This document shows, piece by piece, positions 1 to 7,916 of a DNA stretch of 46,391 nt (position 1 is the stretch's first letter; every line of letters begins with the position of its first letter). This stretch comes from Paenibacillus sp. A3 (GTDB lineage Bacteria > Bacillota > Bacilli > Paenibacillales > NBRC-103111), in the NCBI RefSeq assembly GCF_001399685.1, contig NZ_JTHN01000090.1, forward strand, positions 1-46,391. Direction: 5' to 3'. A program made the position numbers and the translations under genes. The notes under the pieces were generated by a model. That model was not told the origin of the DNA. It was given only the letters and a program-made list of their open reading frames with translations, and searched no databases.

Positions 1-21
1 AATACATTCAGCAAAAACTGA
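1..21 (+). CDS. spoVM: Stage V sporulation protein M, C-terminal 6 residues (partial)
   Basis: Frame 1 opens at the window edge, reads NTFSKN and stops with TGA at 19-21. SpoVM is a 26-residue amphipathic peptide that binds the convex forespore membrane and organises spore coat assembly. Its Bacillus C-terminus has the same pattern (a small residue, Ser/Thr, Phe, then basic residues), and spoVM lies directly before rpmB in Bacillales. Only six residues are visible, so the call rests mainly on gene order and is tentative. A GC-rich hairpin (stem GCCCGG/CCGGGC, 44-58) follows but has no T-tract. Nothing else recognisable lies in 22-158. Confidence 0.5.
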   Translation, partial: NTFSKN

Positions 22-158
22 AGGTACGCTCGATCATACTTAGGCCCGGCTGCCGGGCTAGGGCAGGCGCCACACCCGGGATCAACGGCTCAGCCGTCCT
101 TGTCAGCAAGACAAGCGCGTTTTGTTAAGGTTGATGCGAATTCATGCTTATCAACTAA

Positions 159-185
159 AAAAAGCACCTGAGCCAGGTGCTTTTT
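159..185 (-). terminator. Rho-independent terminator of rpmB
   Basis: A 10-bp perfect stem (AAAGCACCTG with CAGGTGCTTT, 161-183) has a 3-base loop. On the minus strand it is followed by a run of seven Ts. It lies 18 bp past the rpmB stop codon and fits termination of the monocistronic rpmB transcript. Confidence 0.85.
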
Positions 186-200
186 GTCTGCGAACGCAGA

Positions 201-389
201 TTACACGCGAGTTACTTTTCCGGATTTCAGAGCTTTCGTGCTCACCCAAACGCGTTTCGGTTTGCCGTCGACCAGAATGCGAACCTTTTGAACGTTGACA
301 CCCCAAGTGCGTTTCGCTTTGTTGTTCGCGTGGGATACATGGTTGCCGGTACCCGGGCCTTTACCTGTGATAAAACATTTGCGGGACAT
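201..389 (-). CDS. rpmB: 50S ribosomal protein L28
   Basis: A 62-residue protein of standard L28 length and composition. It starts [16 protein letters not shown], continues with the typical [12 protein letters not shown] segment, and ends in a Lys/Val-rich tail with the [11 protein letters not shown] motif. L28 is a small basic component of the large ribosomal subunit. The ATG at 387-389 is preceded by GGAGG at 398-402. The gene is transcribed away from yloU, has its own promoter (437-466) and ends at a strong terminator (159-185), so it is monocistronic. The rpmB/yloU divergent arrangement is conserved in Bacillales. Confidence 0.97.
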   Translation of the reverse strand: MSRKCFITGKGPGTGNHVSHANNKAKRTWGVNVQKVRILVDGKPKRVWVSTKALKSGKVTRV

Positions 390-436
390 TGATTACACCT
401 CCTTAAAGCATACACGCTTCAAAAACACACTTAAAC

Positions 437-466
437 ATCATATCACAGCGGCCCAAACGCCGTCAA
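437..466 (-). promoter_or_regulatory. SigA-type promoter of rpmB
   Basis: On the minus strand a -35 TTGACG (461-466) and a -10 TATGAT (437-442) are separated by 18 bp. TG one base upstream of the -10 makes it an extended -10. It lies about 50 bp upstream of the rpmB start codon. Confidence 0.7.
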
Positions 467-581
467 CGCAGCTTCTTCGTTTTCTTCCCCTGCAGCCCGA
501 GTTTTATTTATTTCTTGCGGCGAATATAGTACAATGATTCGTAGTCCATGCTAATTTTGGGATCGAAGGAGCTGTATGGAG

Positions 582-944
582 ATGACAATCGAACTGGCTT
601 CAGAATATGGAAAAATCTACGTTACGGACGAAGTAATCGCCGTCCTTGCGGGTTCGGCGGCGCTGGACTGCTACGGACTTGTCGGGATGGCTTCGCGCAA
701 TCAATTCAAGGACGGTATTGCCGAACTGCTGCGCCGGGACAATTTGCGCCGGGGCGTCGAGGTTCACCGCGACGAGCAGGATGTCCTGACTATTGATTTA
801 TATATCGTCGTCAGCTATGGCACGAAAATTTCGGTCGTGGCGCATAACGTGCAGAGCAAAGTAAAATACATGCTCGGGGAAGTGGCGGGTCTTCAAGTGG
901 CTAACGTGAACATTTTTGTCCAAGGCGTGAGGATTGCGGAATGA
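582..944 (+). CDS. yloU: Asp23/Gls24 family envelope stress protein (YloU)
   Basis: An Asp23-family protein of about 120 residues. Conserved segments include GKIYVTDEVIAVLAG near the N-terminus, the CYGLVGMASR segment, VSYGTKISVVAHNVQSKVKY, and a C-terminal VNIFVQGVR strand. The family is small, cytoplasmic or membrane-associated and linked to cell-envelope stress; its biochemical role is not settled. I chose the ATG at 582 because AAGGAG at 566-571 is well spaced for it and the family begins at the following TIEL segment; an ATG at 576 sits too close to that site. A weak -10 (TACAAT, 530-535) lies upstream with no clear -35. The next gene is fakA/yloV, the usual partner. Confidence 0.9.
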   Translation: MTIELASEYGKIYVTDEVIAVLAGSAALDCYGLVGMASRNQFKDGIAELLRRDNLRRGVEVHRDEQDVLTIDLYIVVSYGTKISVVAHNVQSKVKYMLGEVAGLQVANVNIFVQGVRIAE

Positions 945-1022
945 GACCTGTGATGACAGCGGTTGTGGCCGAAACATGTTATGGATCGCCGACAGGGTTA
1001 TAGCGAAAGGGGAACGGTCTTT

Positions 1023-2840
1023 TTGAGTAAGCGCTTAAAAGAAATGAATGGACAAGATTTCATCCGAATGGTAGAAGCGGGAGCGCATAGGCTGACGACG
1101 AACGCGGAGCGGGTCAATGCGCTCAACGTCTTTCCGGTACCGGACGGCGATACGGGCACGAATATGAATTTGACCTTGACTTCCGGGGTGGAAGAGCTTC
1201 GCCGCCGTCCGTCGGACCACTTGGGTAAAGCAGCGGAAGCGCTTGCTAAAGGCTTGCTGATGGGCGCCCGCGGCAACTCGGGCGTGATTCTGTCGCAGTT
1301 GTTCCGCGGTTTCGCCAAAGCCGTATCCGACCTGCCTTCGGCCAACGCCCAGCAGGTGGCTGCAGCGTTCCAGAACGGCGTGGATATGGCCTACAAGGCC
1401 GTCGTAAAGCCCGTGGAAGGTACGATTCTGACCGTAGCCAAGGAAGCGGCAAGGCAGGGCGTACAGACCGCCAAGCGGCAGCCCGATGTCGCTGTCGTCA
1501 TAGCGGAACTGCTGGATCAAGCGAAAGAGGCGCTGGCCAAAACGCCGGACATGCTTCCCGTGCTGAAGCAGGTGGGCGTCGTCGATTCGGGCGGACAGGG
1601 GCTTGTGTATATCTACGAGGGCTTTGTGTCCGTTCTGGACATGGAGGAGGAAGCGCCGGCGGAGGAACCAGCCGATATGCCGTACGTCGCTTTTGGCGCG
1701 GTGCAGCCGCTCGAGGAGACGCTTGAGCCCGTGGCGACGCCGCTTGATTTTACCGGTCATGAGCGCGCGCAGGCGAAGCTGGCGACGGAGGATATCGAGT
1801 TCGGATATTGCACGGAGTTTATGGTGACGCTGAACCCGGGCAAGCTGAACGGCCGCAAGTTTGACGAGGCCCTGTTCCGCGAGGAGCTGTCCGCCTTCGG
1901 CGATTCTCTGCTTGTCGTGGCCGACGACGATCTGGTCAAAGTGCATATCCACGCCGAATTCCCGGGCAGCGTTATGAATCTGGCCCAGAACTATGGGGAT
2001 CTCAGCCGTATCAAAATTGAAAATATGCGCGATCAGCATACCCATCTTCTGATGGAGGAGGCCGGAGCGTCCGGCGCGGTCGCGGCATTGGCCAAGGCGA
2101 CGCATTTGCTGGACGCGGCCAGGGAGCTCGAACTCGGCGAGCCGTCCGTCCCTGCGGCGAATGCCCCGTCCCGCGAGCTGAAGCCGTATGGCTTTGTCGC
2201 CGTATCTGCGGGGGAAGGCATCTCCGGTATTTTCGGCAGCTTGGGCGTCGACCGGATTCTGCATGGCGGACAGACCATGAACCCGAGCACCGAAGATATC
2301 GTCCGCGCCGTCAGCGAGGTCGAAGCGAGAACCGTGTTCGTGCTTCCGAACAATTCGAACATCATCCTGGCTGCTCAGCAGGCCGTGGAGCTTGTCGAAG
2401 ATAAGCAGGTTGTCGTTATTCCGAGCAAGTCGATTCCGCAAGGCATTGCCGCTGTCATTGCCTTCCAGGAGGAGGCAGCTCCCGAAGAAAACATCGACGA
2501 AATGCAGCAGGCGCTGCAGCAGGTACAGGCCGGTCAAATCACCCATGCCGTACGCGATACGCAAATGGATGGGATCGAGATTAAAGAGGGCGATTATATC
2601 GGCATTCACAACGGCCGCATCGTTTCCTCGGCTCCGGACCTCGTCGATTCCTGCAAAAAGCTGATTGACTCCATGCTGGATGCGGGTGCGGAGATCGTGA
2701 CCCTGTATACCGGAGCGGACGCGGTGCAGGAGCAGACCGAGGAGCTTGTCGGGTATGTCGAACAAACGTATCAAGAGGTAGAAGTGGAAGTGCAGGACGG
2801 TGGACAGCCGCTCTATTACTACATTATTTCCGCAGAGTAA
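1023..2840 (+). CDS. fakA: Fatty acid kinase catalytic subunit FakA (YloV, DAK2 domain)
   Basis: A protein of about 605 residues. The N-terminal DAK2 (dihydroxyacetone-kinase-like) domain carries PVPDGDTGTNM at 38-48, whose aspartates 41 and 43 bind metal-ATP, and GARGNSGV at 81-88. A middle domain and a C-terminal DegV-like/DAK1-related domain follow. In Staphylococcus aureus FakA phosphorylates fatty acids held by FakB (DegV family), giving acyl-phosphate for PlsX/PlsY phospholipid synthesis. The next gene is a DegV protein, supporting that pairing. I chose the TTG at 1023: it follows AAAGGGG at a normal distance and gives the usual MSKR start. An upstream in-frame TTG (963) and ATG (981) would add a tail atypical of the family. 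Confidence 0.9.
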   Translation: MSKRLKEMNGQDFIRMVEAGAHRLTTNAERVNALNVFPVPDGDTGTNMNLTLTSGVEELRRRPSDHLGKAAEALAKGLLMGARGNSGVILSQLFRGFAKAVSDLPSANAQQVAAAFQNGVDMAYKAVVKPVEGTILTVAKEAARQGVQTAKRQPDVAVVIAELLDQAKEALAKTPDMLPVLKQVGVVDSGGQGLVYIYEGFVSVLDMEEEAPAEEPADMPYVAFGAVQPLEETLEPVATPLDFTGHERAQAKLATEDIEFGYCTEFMVTLNPGKLNGRKFDEALFREELSAFGDSLLVVADDDLVKVHIHAEFPGSVMNLAQNYGDLSRIKIENMRDQHTHLLMEEAGASGAVAALAKATHLLDAARELELGEPSVPAANAPSRELKPYGFVAVSAGEGISGIFGSLGVDRILHGGQTMNPSTEDIVRAVSEVEARTVFVLPNNSNIILAAQQAVELVEDKQVVVIPSKSIPQGIAAVIAFQEEAAPEENIDEMQQALQQVQAGQITHAVRDTQMDGIEIKEGDYIGIHNGRIVSSAPDLVDSCKKLIDSMLDAGAEIVTLYTGADAVQEQTEELVGYVEQTYQEVEVEVQDGGQPLYYYIISAE

Positions 2841-2901
2841 GCGATTCGATTCGACGCTATGTCTTATAGATCAAAATTTTGCAAAGAATTGAGGGAGGCT
2901 A

Positions 2902-3753
2902 TTGAGCCAGGTTCGTATTGTAACGGACAGTACGGCGGATATTCCGGCCGACCTGCGGGAGCGGCTCGGCATTGAGGTGGTGCCGCTTAAAGTATTGTTC
3001 GGCTCGGAGGCATTTCGCGACGGAGTTGACATGGGTCCGGAGCAATTTTATGACAAGCTGGCCTCGTCTGGTATTTTTCCGACCACATCGCAGCCGTCGC
3101 CGGCCGATTTCATCCAAGTATACGAGAGGCTGGCGGACGAAGGCGCCGACTCGATCATCTCGATTCATTTGTCATCGCAGTTGAGCGGCACTTACCAGTC
3201 CGCCCTCGTGGCGAAATCGATGATCGACGAGAAGGCGGATATCGAGGTGGTGGACAGCCGTACGGCTTCCTGTGGCATCGGCATGCTCGTCATAGCTGCC
3301 GCGGAGGCGGCAAAGCAGGGGAAGAGCAAGTCGGAAATTTTGGAACGGATTGCGTCGCTGCGCCAAAACATCAGACTTTATTTTTTGGTGGATACGCTCG
3401 AGTATTTGCATAAGGGCGGACGGATCGGCAAGGCTGCGGCGCTCTTCGGCTCCTTGCTTAATATTAAGCCGATCCTGTCGGTCAACGATGACGGAGTCGT
3501 GTACTCCGTCGATAAAGTTCGTGGACAGAAGAAAGCGATGAACCGGATCGTCGAGCTGCTGCAGAAGGATTTTGCCGGCAAGCCGATCGATTTGATCATG
3601 GCTTATACGACCGGCCGTGAGACGGCGGAGGAATTTTTCTCGCTGCTGAAGCAGCATTTTGATGTAAACAGCGTGCAATACACGCATATCGGGCCTGTCA
3701 TCGGAGCGCATGTCGGACCCAGAACCGTAGCGGCCTTTGCCATACCGGTCTGA
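2902..3753 (+). CDS. DegV family fatty-acid-binding protein (FakB-like)
   Basis: A 283-residue DegV/EDD-fold protein. It starts with a strand followed by TDSTADIP (8-15), the conserved DegV N-terminus, then has TTSQPS at 61-66, which lines the fatty acid carboxylate pocket in FakB, and SSQLSGTYQSA around 95-105. The C-terminus has the GPVIGAHVGP motif of the family. FakB proteins carry the acyl chain to FakA for phosphorylation, and chain specificity cannot be read from the sequence. The start is TTG at 2902 after a strong GAGGGAGG at 2891-2898. It lies about 60 bp after fakA and recG follows almost directly, so these are probably co-transcribed. Confidence 0.88.
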   Translation: MSQVRIVTDSTADIPADLRERLGIEVVPLKVLFGSEAFRDGVDMGPEQFYDKLASSGIFPTTSQPSPADFIQVYERLADEGADSIISIHLSSQLSGTYQSALVAKSMIDEKADIEVVDSRTASCGIGMLVIAAAEAAKQGKSKSEILERIASLRQNIRLYFLVDTLEYLHKGGRIGKAAALFGSLLNIKPILSVNDDGVVYSVDKVRGQKKAMNRIVELLQKDFAGKPIDLIMAYTTGRETAEEFFSLLKQHFDVNSVQYTHIGPVIGAHVGPRTVAAFAIPV

Positions 3754-3754
3754 T

Positions 3755-5809
3755 ATGACCTTGGATCTTTATTCGCTTCCGGTCACGAAGGTGTCCGGCG
3801 TCAAAGGCAAGAAGCCGGAGGAGCTGCTTGCGCTCGGCATCTCGAGCGTCGGAGAGCTCCTCGATTATTATCCTTTTCGCTACGAGGATTACACGCTTCG
3901 CGATTTGACGCAGGTGAAGGACGGAGATCGGATTACGGTGCAGGGCACGGTCGCTGGGGTTCCCCAAGTGCAAATGTACGGGCGCACCAAATCGCGCATG
4001 ACCTGTAAAATCGTGGTCGATCCGCTCTTCATTACGGCTGTCTGGTTTAACCGGCATTTTTTGAAGGACAAGCTGACAGCCGGTACGGACATCGTCTTGA
4101 CCGGAAAATGGGACCAGAAGCGGCTGCACTTGACCGTGACGGAGGTCGAATTCCCGGGCCGCGGTACGTCGCAGACCGGCACGCTACAACCGGTTTATTC
4201 GGTGACGGGCTCGATCACGCAAAAATGGTTCCGGCAGACGACGAAGCAGGCGCTGCTGCAATTCGGCGACCTCATTCCCGAGGTGCTTCCGGGCAAGCTG
4301 CTGCGCAAATACAATCTGCTGCCCCGCAAGCAGGCGATCGCTCTCCTGCATCTGCCGGGCAGTATGGAGCAGGGACAGCGGGCGAGACGCCGGATGGTGT
4401 ATGAGGAGCTGTTCTTGTTCCAGCTCAAGATGCAGGCGTACCGCACGCTGAATCACGAGCGGGCGGACGGGGTCGCGCACCCCGTAGATTTGCCGGCGGT
4501 TCGCGCGTTTGTACGCGCGCTGCCGTTCACACTGACGGCTTCCCAGAAAAACGTGCTGGCCGAAATTCTTCATGATCTGCAGCAGCCTTTCTGTATGAAC
4601 CGCCTGCTGCAGGGCGATGTAGGCGCGGGAAAAACCGTCGTCGCGGCGGTGGCGCTTTTTGCCGTCGTCAAAGCCGGCTATCAAGGCGCGCTGATGGTGC
4701 CGACGGAAATTCTTGCGGAGCAGCACAAACGTTCGCTCGACCGCTTGTTCGAGCCGTACGGCATTCAGACGGCGCTGCTGACGGGCAGCTTGACCGAGCG
4801 TCAGCGCCGGGATGTGCTCGGCTCGCTGCAGATGGGGATGATCGACATCGTTGTCGGTACGCATGCGCTCATTCAAGAGGATGTGTTTTTCCGCCGGCTC
4901 GGACTCGTCGTTACGGACGAGCAGCATCGCTTCGGCGTACAGCAGCGCAGCATTCTGCGCCGCAAAGGGATGAATCCGGACGTGCTCACGATGACCGCGA
5001 CGCCGATCCCGCGGACGCTGGCGATTACCGCTTTTGGCGATATGGACGTCTCGACGCTGCGCGAGCTCCCTAAGGGACGCAAGCCGATTCAGACGTATGC
5101 GGTCACGCACAATATGCTGGAGCGCGTCCTTGGCTTTATTCGCCGCGAGGTAGCCGAAGGGCGGCAGGCGTATGTCATTTGTCCGCTGATCGAAGAATCC
5201 GAGAAGCTCGACGTGCAGAACGCGATTGACGTGCACGCGCAGCTTCAATTTGCTTTTCCGGAGTATAAAGTCGGGCTGCTGCACGGACGGATGGCCCCGG
5301 CGGAGAAGGACGATGTGATGCGCGAGTTCAGCCAAGGCCGGCTTCATGTACTGGTCTCGACGACGGTTATTGAGGTCGGCGTGGATGTGCCCAACGCGAC
5401 GCTGATGATCGTCTATGACGCCGACCGGTTCGGATTATCGCAGCTTCACCAGCTGCGGGGCCGGGTCGGACGGGGCGAGCACCAATCGTACTGCGTGCTG
5501 ATTGCCGATCCGAAGAACGAAGTCGGCAAGGAACGGCTGAAGGCGATGACGGACACGAACGACGGCTTCGAGATTGCGCGCCGTGACCTCGAATTGCGGG
5601 GCCCCGGAGATTTTTTTGGTACGAAGCAAAGCGGGGTGCCGGATTTCCGGCTCGCCGACATGGTGACCGATTTCGAGGTGATGGAACAGGCAAGAGACGA
5701 TGCGGCCGAGCTTGTCAAGCAGCCGGATTTCTGGACCGAGGCCGATTACGTGCCGCTCCGTCACTATTTGCAGCGCGAGCACATCTTCGAAAGCGAGATG
5801 CTGGATTAG
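3755..5809 (+). CDS. recG: ATP-dependent DNA helicase RecG
   Basis: A 684-residue RecG, the normal length. The N-terminal wedge/OB-fold domain (about 1-200) is followed by two RecA-like helicase domains: Walker A GDVGAGKT (287-294), the DEQH box (388-391), then MTATPIPRTLA, and near the C-terminus QLRGRVGRG and the RecG signature LRGPGDFFGTKQSG. RecG remodels stalled replication forks and branch-migrates Holliday junctions. I chose the ATG at 3755, one base after the degV stop; an in-frame TTG at 3737 inside degV is less likely. No strong ribosome binding site is visible, which suggests translational coupling with degV. Confidence 0.97.
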   Translation: MTLDLYSLPVTKVSGVKGKKPEELLALGISSVGELLDYYPFRYEDYTLRDLTQVKDGDRITVQGTVAGVPQVQMYGRTKSRMTCKIVVDPLFITAVWFNRHFLKDKLTAGTDIVLTGKWDQKRLHLTVTEVEFPGRGTSQTGTLQPVYSVTGSITQKWFRQTTKQALLQFGDLIPEVLPGKLLRKYNLLPRKQAIALLHLPGSMEQGQRARRRMVYEELFLFQLKMQAYRTLNHERADGVAHPVDLPAVRAFVRALPFTLTASQKNVLAEILHDLQQPFCMNRLLQGDVGAGKTVVAAVALFAVVKAGYQGALMVPTEILAEQHKRSLDRLFEPYGIQTALLTGSLTERQRRDVLGSLQMGMIDIVVGTHALIQEDVFFRRLGLVVTDEQHRFGVQQRSILRRKGMNPDVLTMTATPIPRTLAITAFGDMDVSTLRELPKGRKPIQTYAVTHNMLERVLGFIRREVAEGRQAYVICPLIEESEKLDVQNAIDVHAQLQFAFPEYKVGLLHGRMAPAEKDDVMREFSQGRLHVLVSTTVIEVGVDVPNATLMIVYDADRFGLSQLHQLRGRVGRGEHQSYCVLIADPKNEVGKERLKAMTDTNDGFEIARRDLELRGPGDFFGTKQSGVPDFRLADMVTDFEVMEQARDDAAELVKQPDFWTEADYVPLRHYLQREHIFESEMLD

Positions 5810-5954
5810 ACGATAGCCTGCTTGACGCTTCGCCTGCGGGGCGAGAGGGAAAGACAGCGGAAGAAATAGGTACACAAGGCCAAGCTCTCCGACATAGACT
5901 TACTACTGTATGGTGGTTGTAAGTCCTATTTGCAAGAACGCGGAGGTGTGCGGC

Positions 5955-6242
5955 ATGAGCTATACGCAGTACGGCTTTGACCCTGCGCAAGTCGAGCGGA
6001 TCAAGCTGAAGATGAAAAATCCGGAGACGAAAGAACGGGTCAAAATGATTTTGCAGGGCGTTACGAAGTACGATTTGCAGGACCGCGTGAAGGTTCGTCG
6101 GTTCGTTGGCATGCTGACGAAGGTGCTGGGTGAAAGAGTCACCGAGCAGCAGACCGAGCAGCTCGTTCAGTTCGTTATCTCGCAAAAAATCGATCCGAAC
6201 AATGCGTTTCATCTGATTAAACTGTGGAGCATGTTCCGCTAA
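5955..6242 (+). CDS. spoVIF: Stage VI sporulation protein F-like protein
   Basis: A small 95-residue cytoplasmic protein beginning MSYTQYGFDPAQVERIKLKM, with VKMILQGVTKYDLQD, a central basic segment and a C-terminal SQKIDPNNAFHLIKLWSMFR block. It matches my memory of the SpoVIF family (spore coat assembly and spore resistance) as annotated after recG in Paenibacillus. Similarity to B. subtilis SpoVIF itself is only general, so the name is moderately certain. The ATG at 5955 follows GGAGGTG at 5942-5948. A terminator hairpin overlaps the last codons. Confidence 0.6.
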   Translation: MSYTQYGFDPAQVERIKLKMKNPETKERVKMILQGVTKYDLQDRVKVRRFVGMLTKVLGERVTEQQTEQLVQFVISQKIDPNNAFHLIKLWSMFR

Positions 6243-6262
6243 GCGGGCATGTTCTTTTTTTT
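6229..6262 (+). terminator. Rho-independent terminator after spoVIF-like gene
   Basis: CATGTTCCGC and GCGGGCATG form an imperfect stem with a 3-base loop and a small bulge, followed by eight Ts (6255-6262). It overlaps the stop region of the preceding gene and closes the core block that began with yloU. Confidence 0.8.
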
Positions 6263-6287
6263 GTCGGAACGCCGGGCTCCGGCCCAA

Positions 6288-6316
6288 TTGTCAAATGCAG
6301 CGGAGAAAGCTATAAT
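6288..6316 (+). promoter_or_regulatory. SigA-type promoter of the beta-helix gene
   Basis: A -35 TTGTCA (6288-6293) and a perfect -10 TATAAT (6311-6316) have a 17-bp spacer. They sit 44 bp before the ATG at 6360, directly after the preceding terminator. Confidence 0.75.
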
Positions 6317-6359
6317 GCTGATAGATTGCTAGATTGTGGAAGGGGGAACGATATACGAT

Positions 6360-7715
6360 ATGTCGACTTCGGAATCTTCATCTTCATCCAAAGACAAAGC
6401 AATGTCCCGCCGCGAGCTGCTGGCCACGATGGGCACGGCGACGGCCGGAATAATTCTGGCCGCCGGTACGGGCTGGAGCGGCACGGCCGCGGCAGAGCCG
6501 ATGCCCAATCCGATGCAGAATCCGGGGTTTCGCCCGGAATCGGTCGCCTGGATCAACGTGAAAACCTACGGAGCACAGGGCTTGGGTCGTTTTGATCAAA
6601 ACGACGCGCCGGCGATTCAATCGGCCGTCGAAGCGGCGGCACCCATGGGAGGGACCGTTTATTTTCCGCCCGGGCGCTACATTCTGAGATCCTCCATTAT
6701 GCTGAGGCCGAATGTGCGTTTGGTCGGAGACGGGCCGGGCGCCTCCATACTGAAGGCGGCGGAGCCGAATCTATCCATGGTGATGGGGCTCGGCACGAAG
6801 AAAAATGCGGTCGAGGGACTTGGCTTCGAAGGCATGGGCTCTATTTCTCCGATTAACGTTAAGTTGACGGAACGCGGCGTTTATTTCGAAAAATGCGAGC
6901 ACGTCACCGTTCGGAATTGTCATTTCACCACCATCGTAAACGGCGTATGGTTTAACGACAGCCGGCACGTTTCGGTCAGCGGAAGCTCGTTCTTCCAGCT
7001 ATTCGCCTCCGAAAGCTTATACGAAGGCTATGGGATCTTTGCCGAGTCGGCGGCGAATTTCCGGCTGACGGACAACCGGTTCCGTTTGTTGAAAAGGCCC
7101 TGCATCTATATTTCCGCAGGCAGCTCGTATTCGATCGTTTCCGATAACGTGGCGCAGCAATGTGAGGATGCTTTTATTGTGATATCCTCCAAGCTGAAGC
7201 CGAGCTCGTACCATCGGATCGAAGGCAACATCTTATCGGCGGAAGGGCTGGAAAACGGCGCTTTTGCGAGCAAGCAGGGCATCGTGCTGCGCGATTACTG
7301 TACGGACAACGTGATCGTCCATAATATCATTTCCAGGGCAAAAGAATCCGCCATCTCGCTGACGGGCGACGGCGCGGCAGACGACGAACGGCCGTTCGGC
7401 AACATCGTTTCCGGCAACAAAATCGATCAGACGGAGCGCGGCATCGTCCTGCTGAACAGCGACGTCACTACGGTGACGGGCAACGATGTGCGCCGGGTAC
7501 AAACCGGCATTACGCTTGAAACATCCGGGAATGGCGACGGCTCCTTCAGCAGGCACAATCTCGTTACAGGCAATATGCTGTCCCGCTGTTCAACGGCCGC
7601 CATCCAGATCGCTAGCAGCCGCTGCGAAAATAACACGGTTTACGGCAATGCCGGTACGGGTAACGGCGAAACGCTGGCCGATCAAGGGAAGGATACGTCG
7701 AAGACGGGCTTTTAG
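6360..7715 (+). CDS. Tat-exported right-handed parallel beta-helix protein (pectate lyase 3-like)
   Basis: A 451-residue protein. The N-terminus is a Ser-rich tract, then a twin-arginine signal SRRELL (16-21) with a hydrophobic Ala/Gly stretch and a likely cleavage site after AAA at about residue 45. The mature part begins with the WINVKTYGAQG...DAPAIQSAV...GGTVYFPPGRY pattern of the pectate_lyase_3/tailspike beta-helix family. It continues with many short Asn-rich turns (VTVRNCHF, SDNVAQQ, VSGNKIDQ, VTGNDVRR, VTGNMLSR) typical of parallel beta-helix coils. It probably binds or cleaves an extracellular polysaccharide, but no catalytic residues can be assigned. GGAAGGGGG precedes the ATG at 6360; an in-frame GTG at 6336 overlaps that site and is less likely. 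Confidence 0.82.
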   Translation: MSTSESSSSSKDKAMSRRELLATMGTATAGIILAAGTGWSGTAAAEPMPNPMQNPGFRPESVAWINVKTYGAQGLGRFDQNDAPAIQSAVEAAAPMGGTVYFPPGRYILRSSIMLRPNVRLVGDGPGASILKAAEPNLSMVMGLGTKKNAVEGLGFEGMGSISPINVKLTERGVYFEKCEHVTVRNCHFTTIVNGVWFNDSRHVSVSGSSFFQLFASESLYEGYGIFAESAANFRLTDNRFRLLKRPCIYISAGSSYSIVSDNVAQQCEDAFIVISSKLKPSSYHRIEGNILSAEGLENGAFASKQGIVLRDYCTDNVIVHNIISRAKESAISLTGDGAADDERPFGNIVSGNKIDQTERGIVLLNSDVTTVTGNDVRRVQTGITLETSGNGDGSFSRHNLVTGNMLSRCSTAAIQIASSRCENNTVYGNAGTGNGETLADQGKDTSKTGF

Positions 7716-7758
7716 CCTATGAAGCATACAATCTCGGAATCAAATAACTCGGCAAGCG

Positions 7759-7800
7759 GACAGCCGGTCGGAGAAATCAACATCCCGACCGGCTGTCTGT
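7759..7800 (+). terminator. Terminator hairpin after the beta-helix gene
   Basis: A 13-bp perfect stem (GACAGCCGGTCGG, 7759-7771, with CCGACCGGCTGTC, 7785-7797) has a 13-base loop and is followed by a T-rich but interrupted tail. It separates the beta-helix gene from hmp. Confidence 0.65.
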
Positions 7801-7825
7801 CTTGCCACAAATCGTTTTGTTTTGA

Positions 7826-7841
7826 TGTGATCTAGATCACA
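7826..7841 (+). promoter_or_regulatory. Crp/Fnr-family operator upstream of hmp
   Basis: A perfect 16-bp palindrome, TGTGATCTAGATCACA (TGTGA-N6-TCACA), matches the Crp/Fnr consensus exactly. Its centre (7833.5) is 41.5 bp upstream of the transcription start predicted from the -10 at 7863-7868, the class II activator position. The adjacent Crp-family regulator (9208-9747) has the recognition residues that read TGTGA. Confidence 0.8.
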
Positions 7842-7862
7842 AAAACGTTCCGGGCGTCCTTG

Positions 7863-7868
7863 TATACT
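7863..7868 (+). promoter_or_regulatory. -10 element of the hmp promoter
   Basis: TATACT is placed so that transcription would start near 7875. No good -35 is visible; the Crp/Fnr palindrome occupies that region, as in activator-dependent promoters. The leader to the hmp ATG is about 42 nt. Confidence 0.6.
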
Positions 7869-7916
7869 TTCTCATGAAGGTAACGAAATCCGCTATTTAT
7901 GAAATGAGGGATAACG

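Noticed and set aside
1035-2774. Long minus-strand open frame (579 residues) across fakA
   Set aside because: It is the complement shadow of fakA; no ribosome binding site and Arg/His/Leu-rich composition typical of antisense frames in GC-rich genes.
4184-5347. Minus-strand open frame inside recG
   Set aside because: Shadow of recG; the sense frame contains all RecG motifs.
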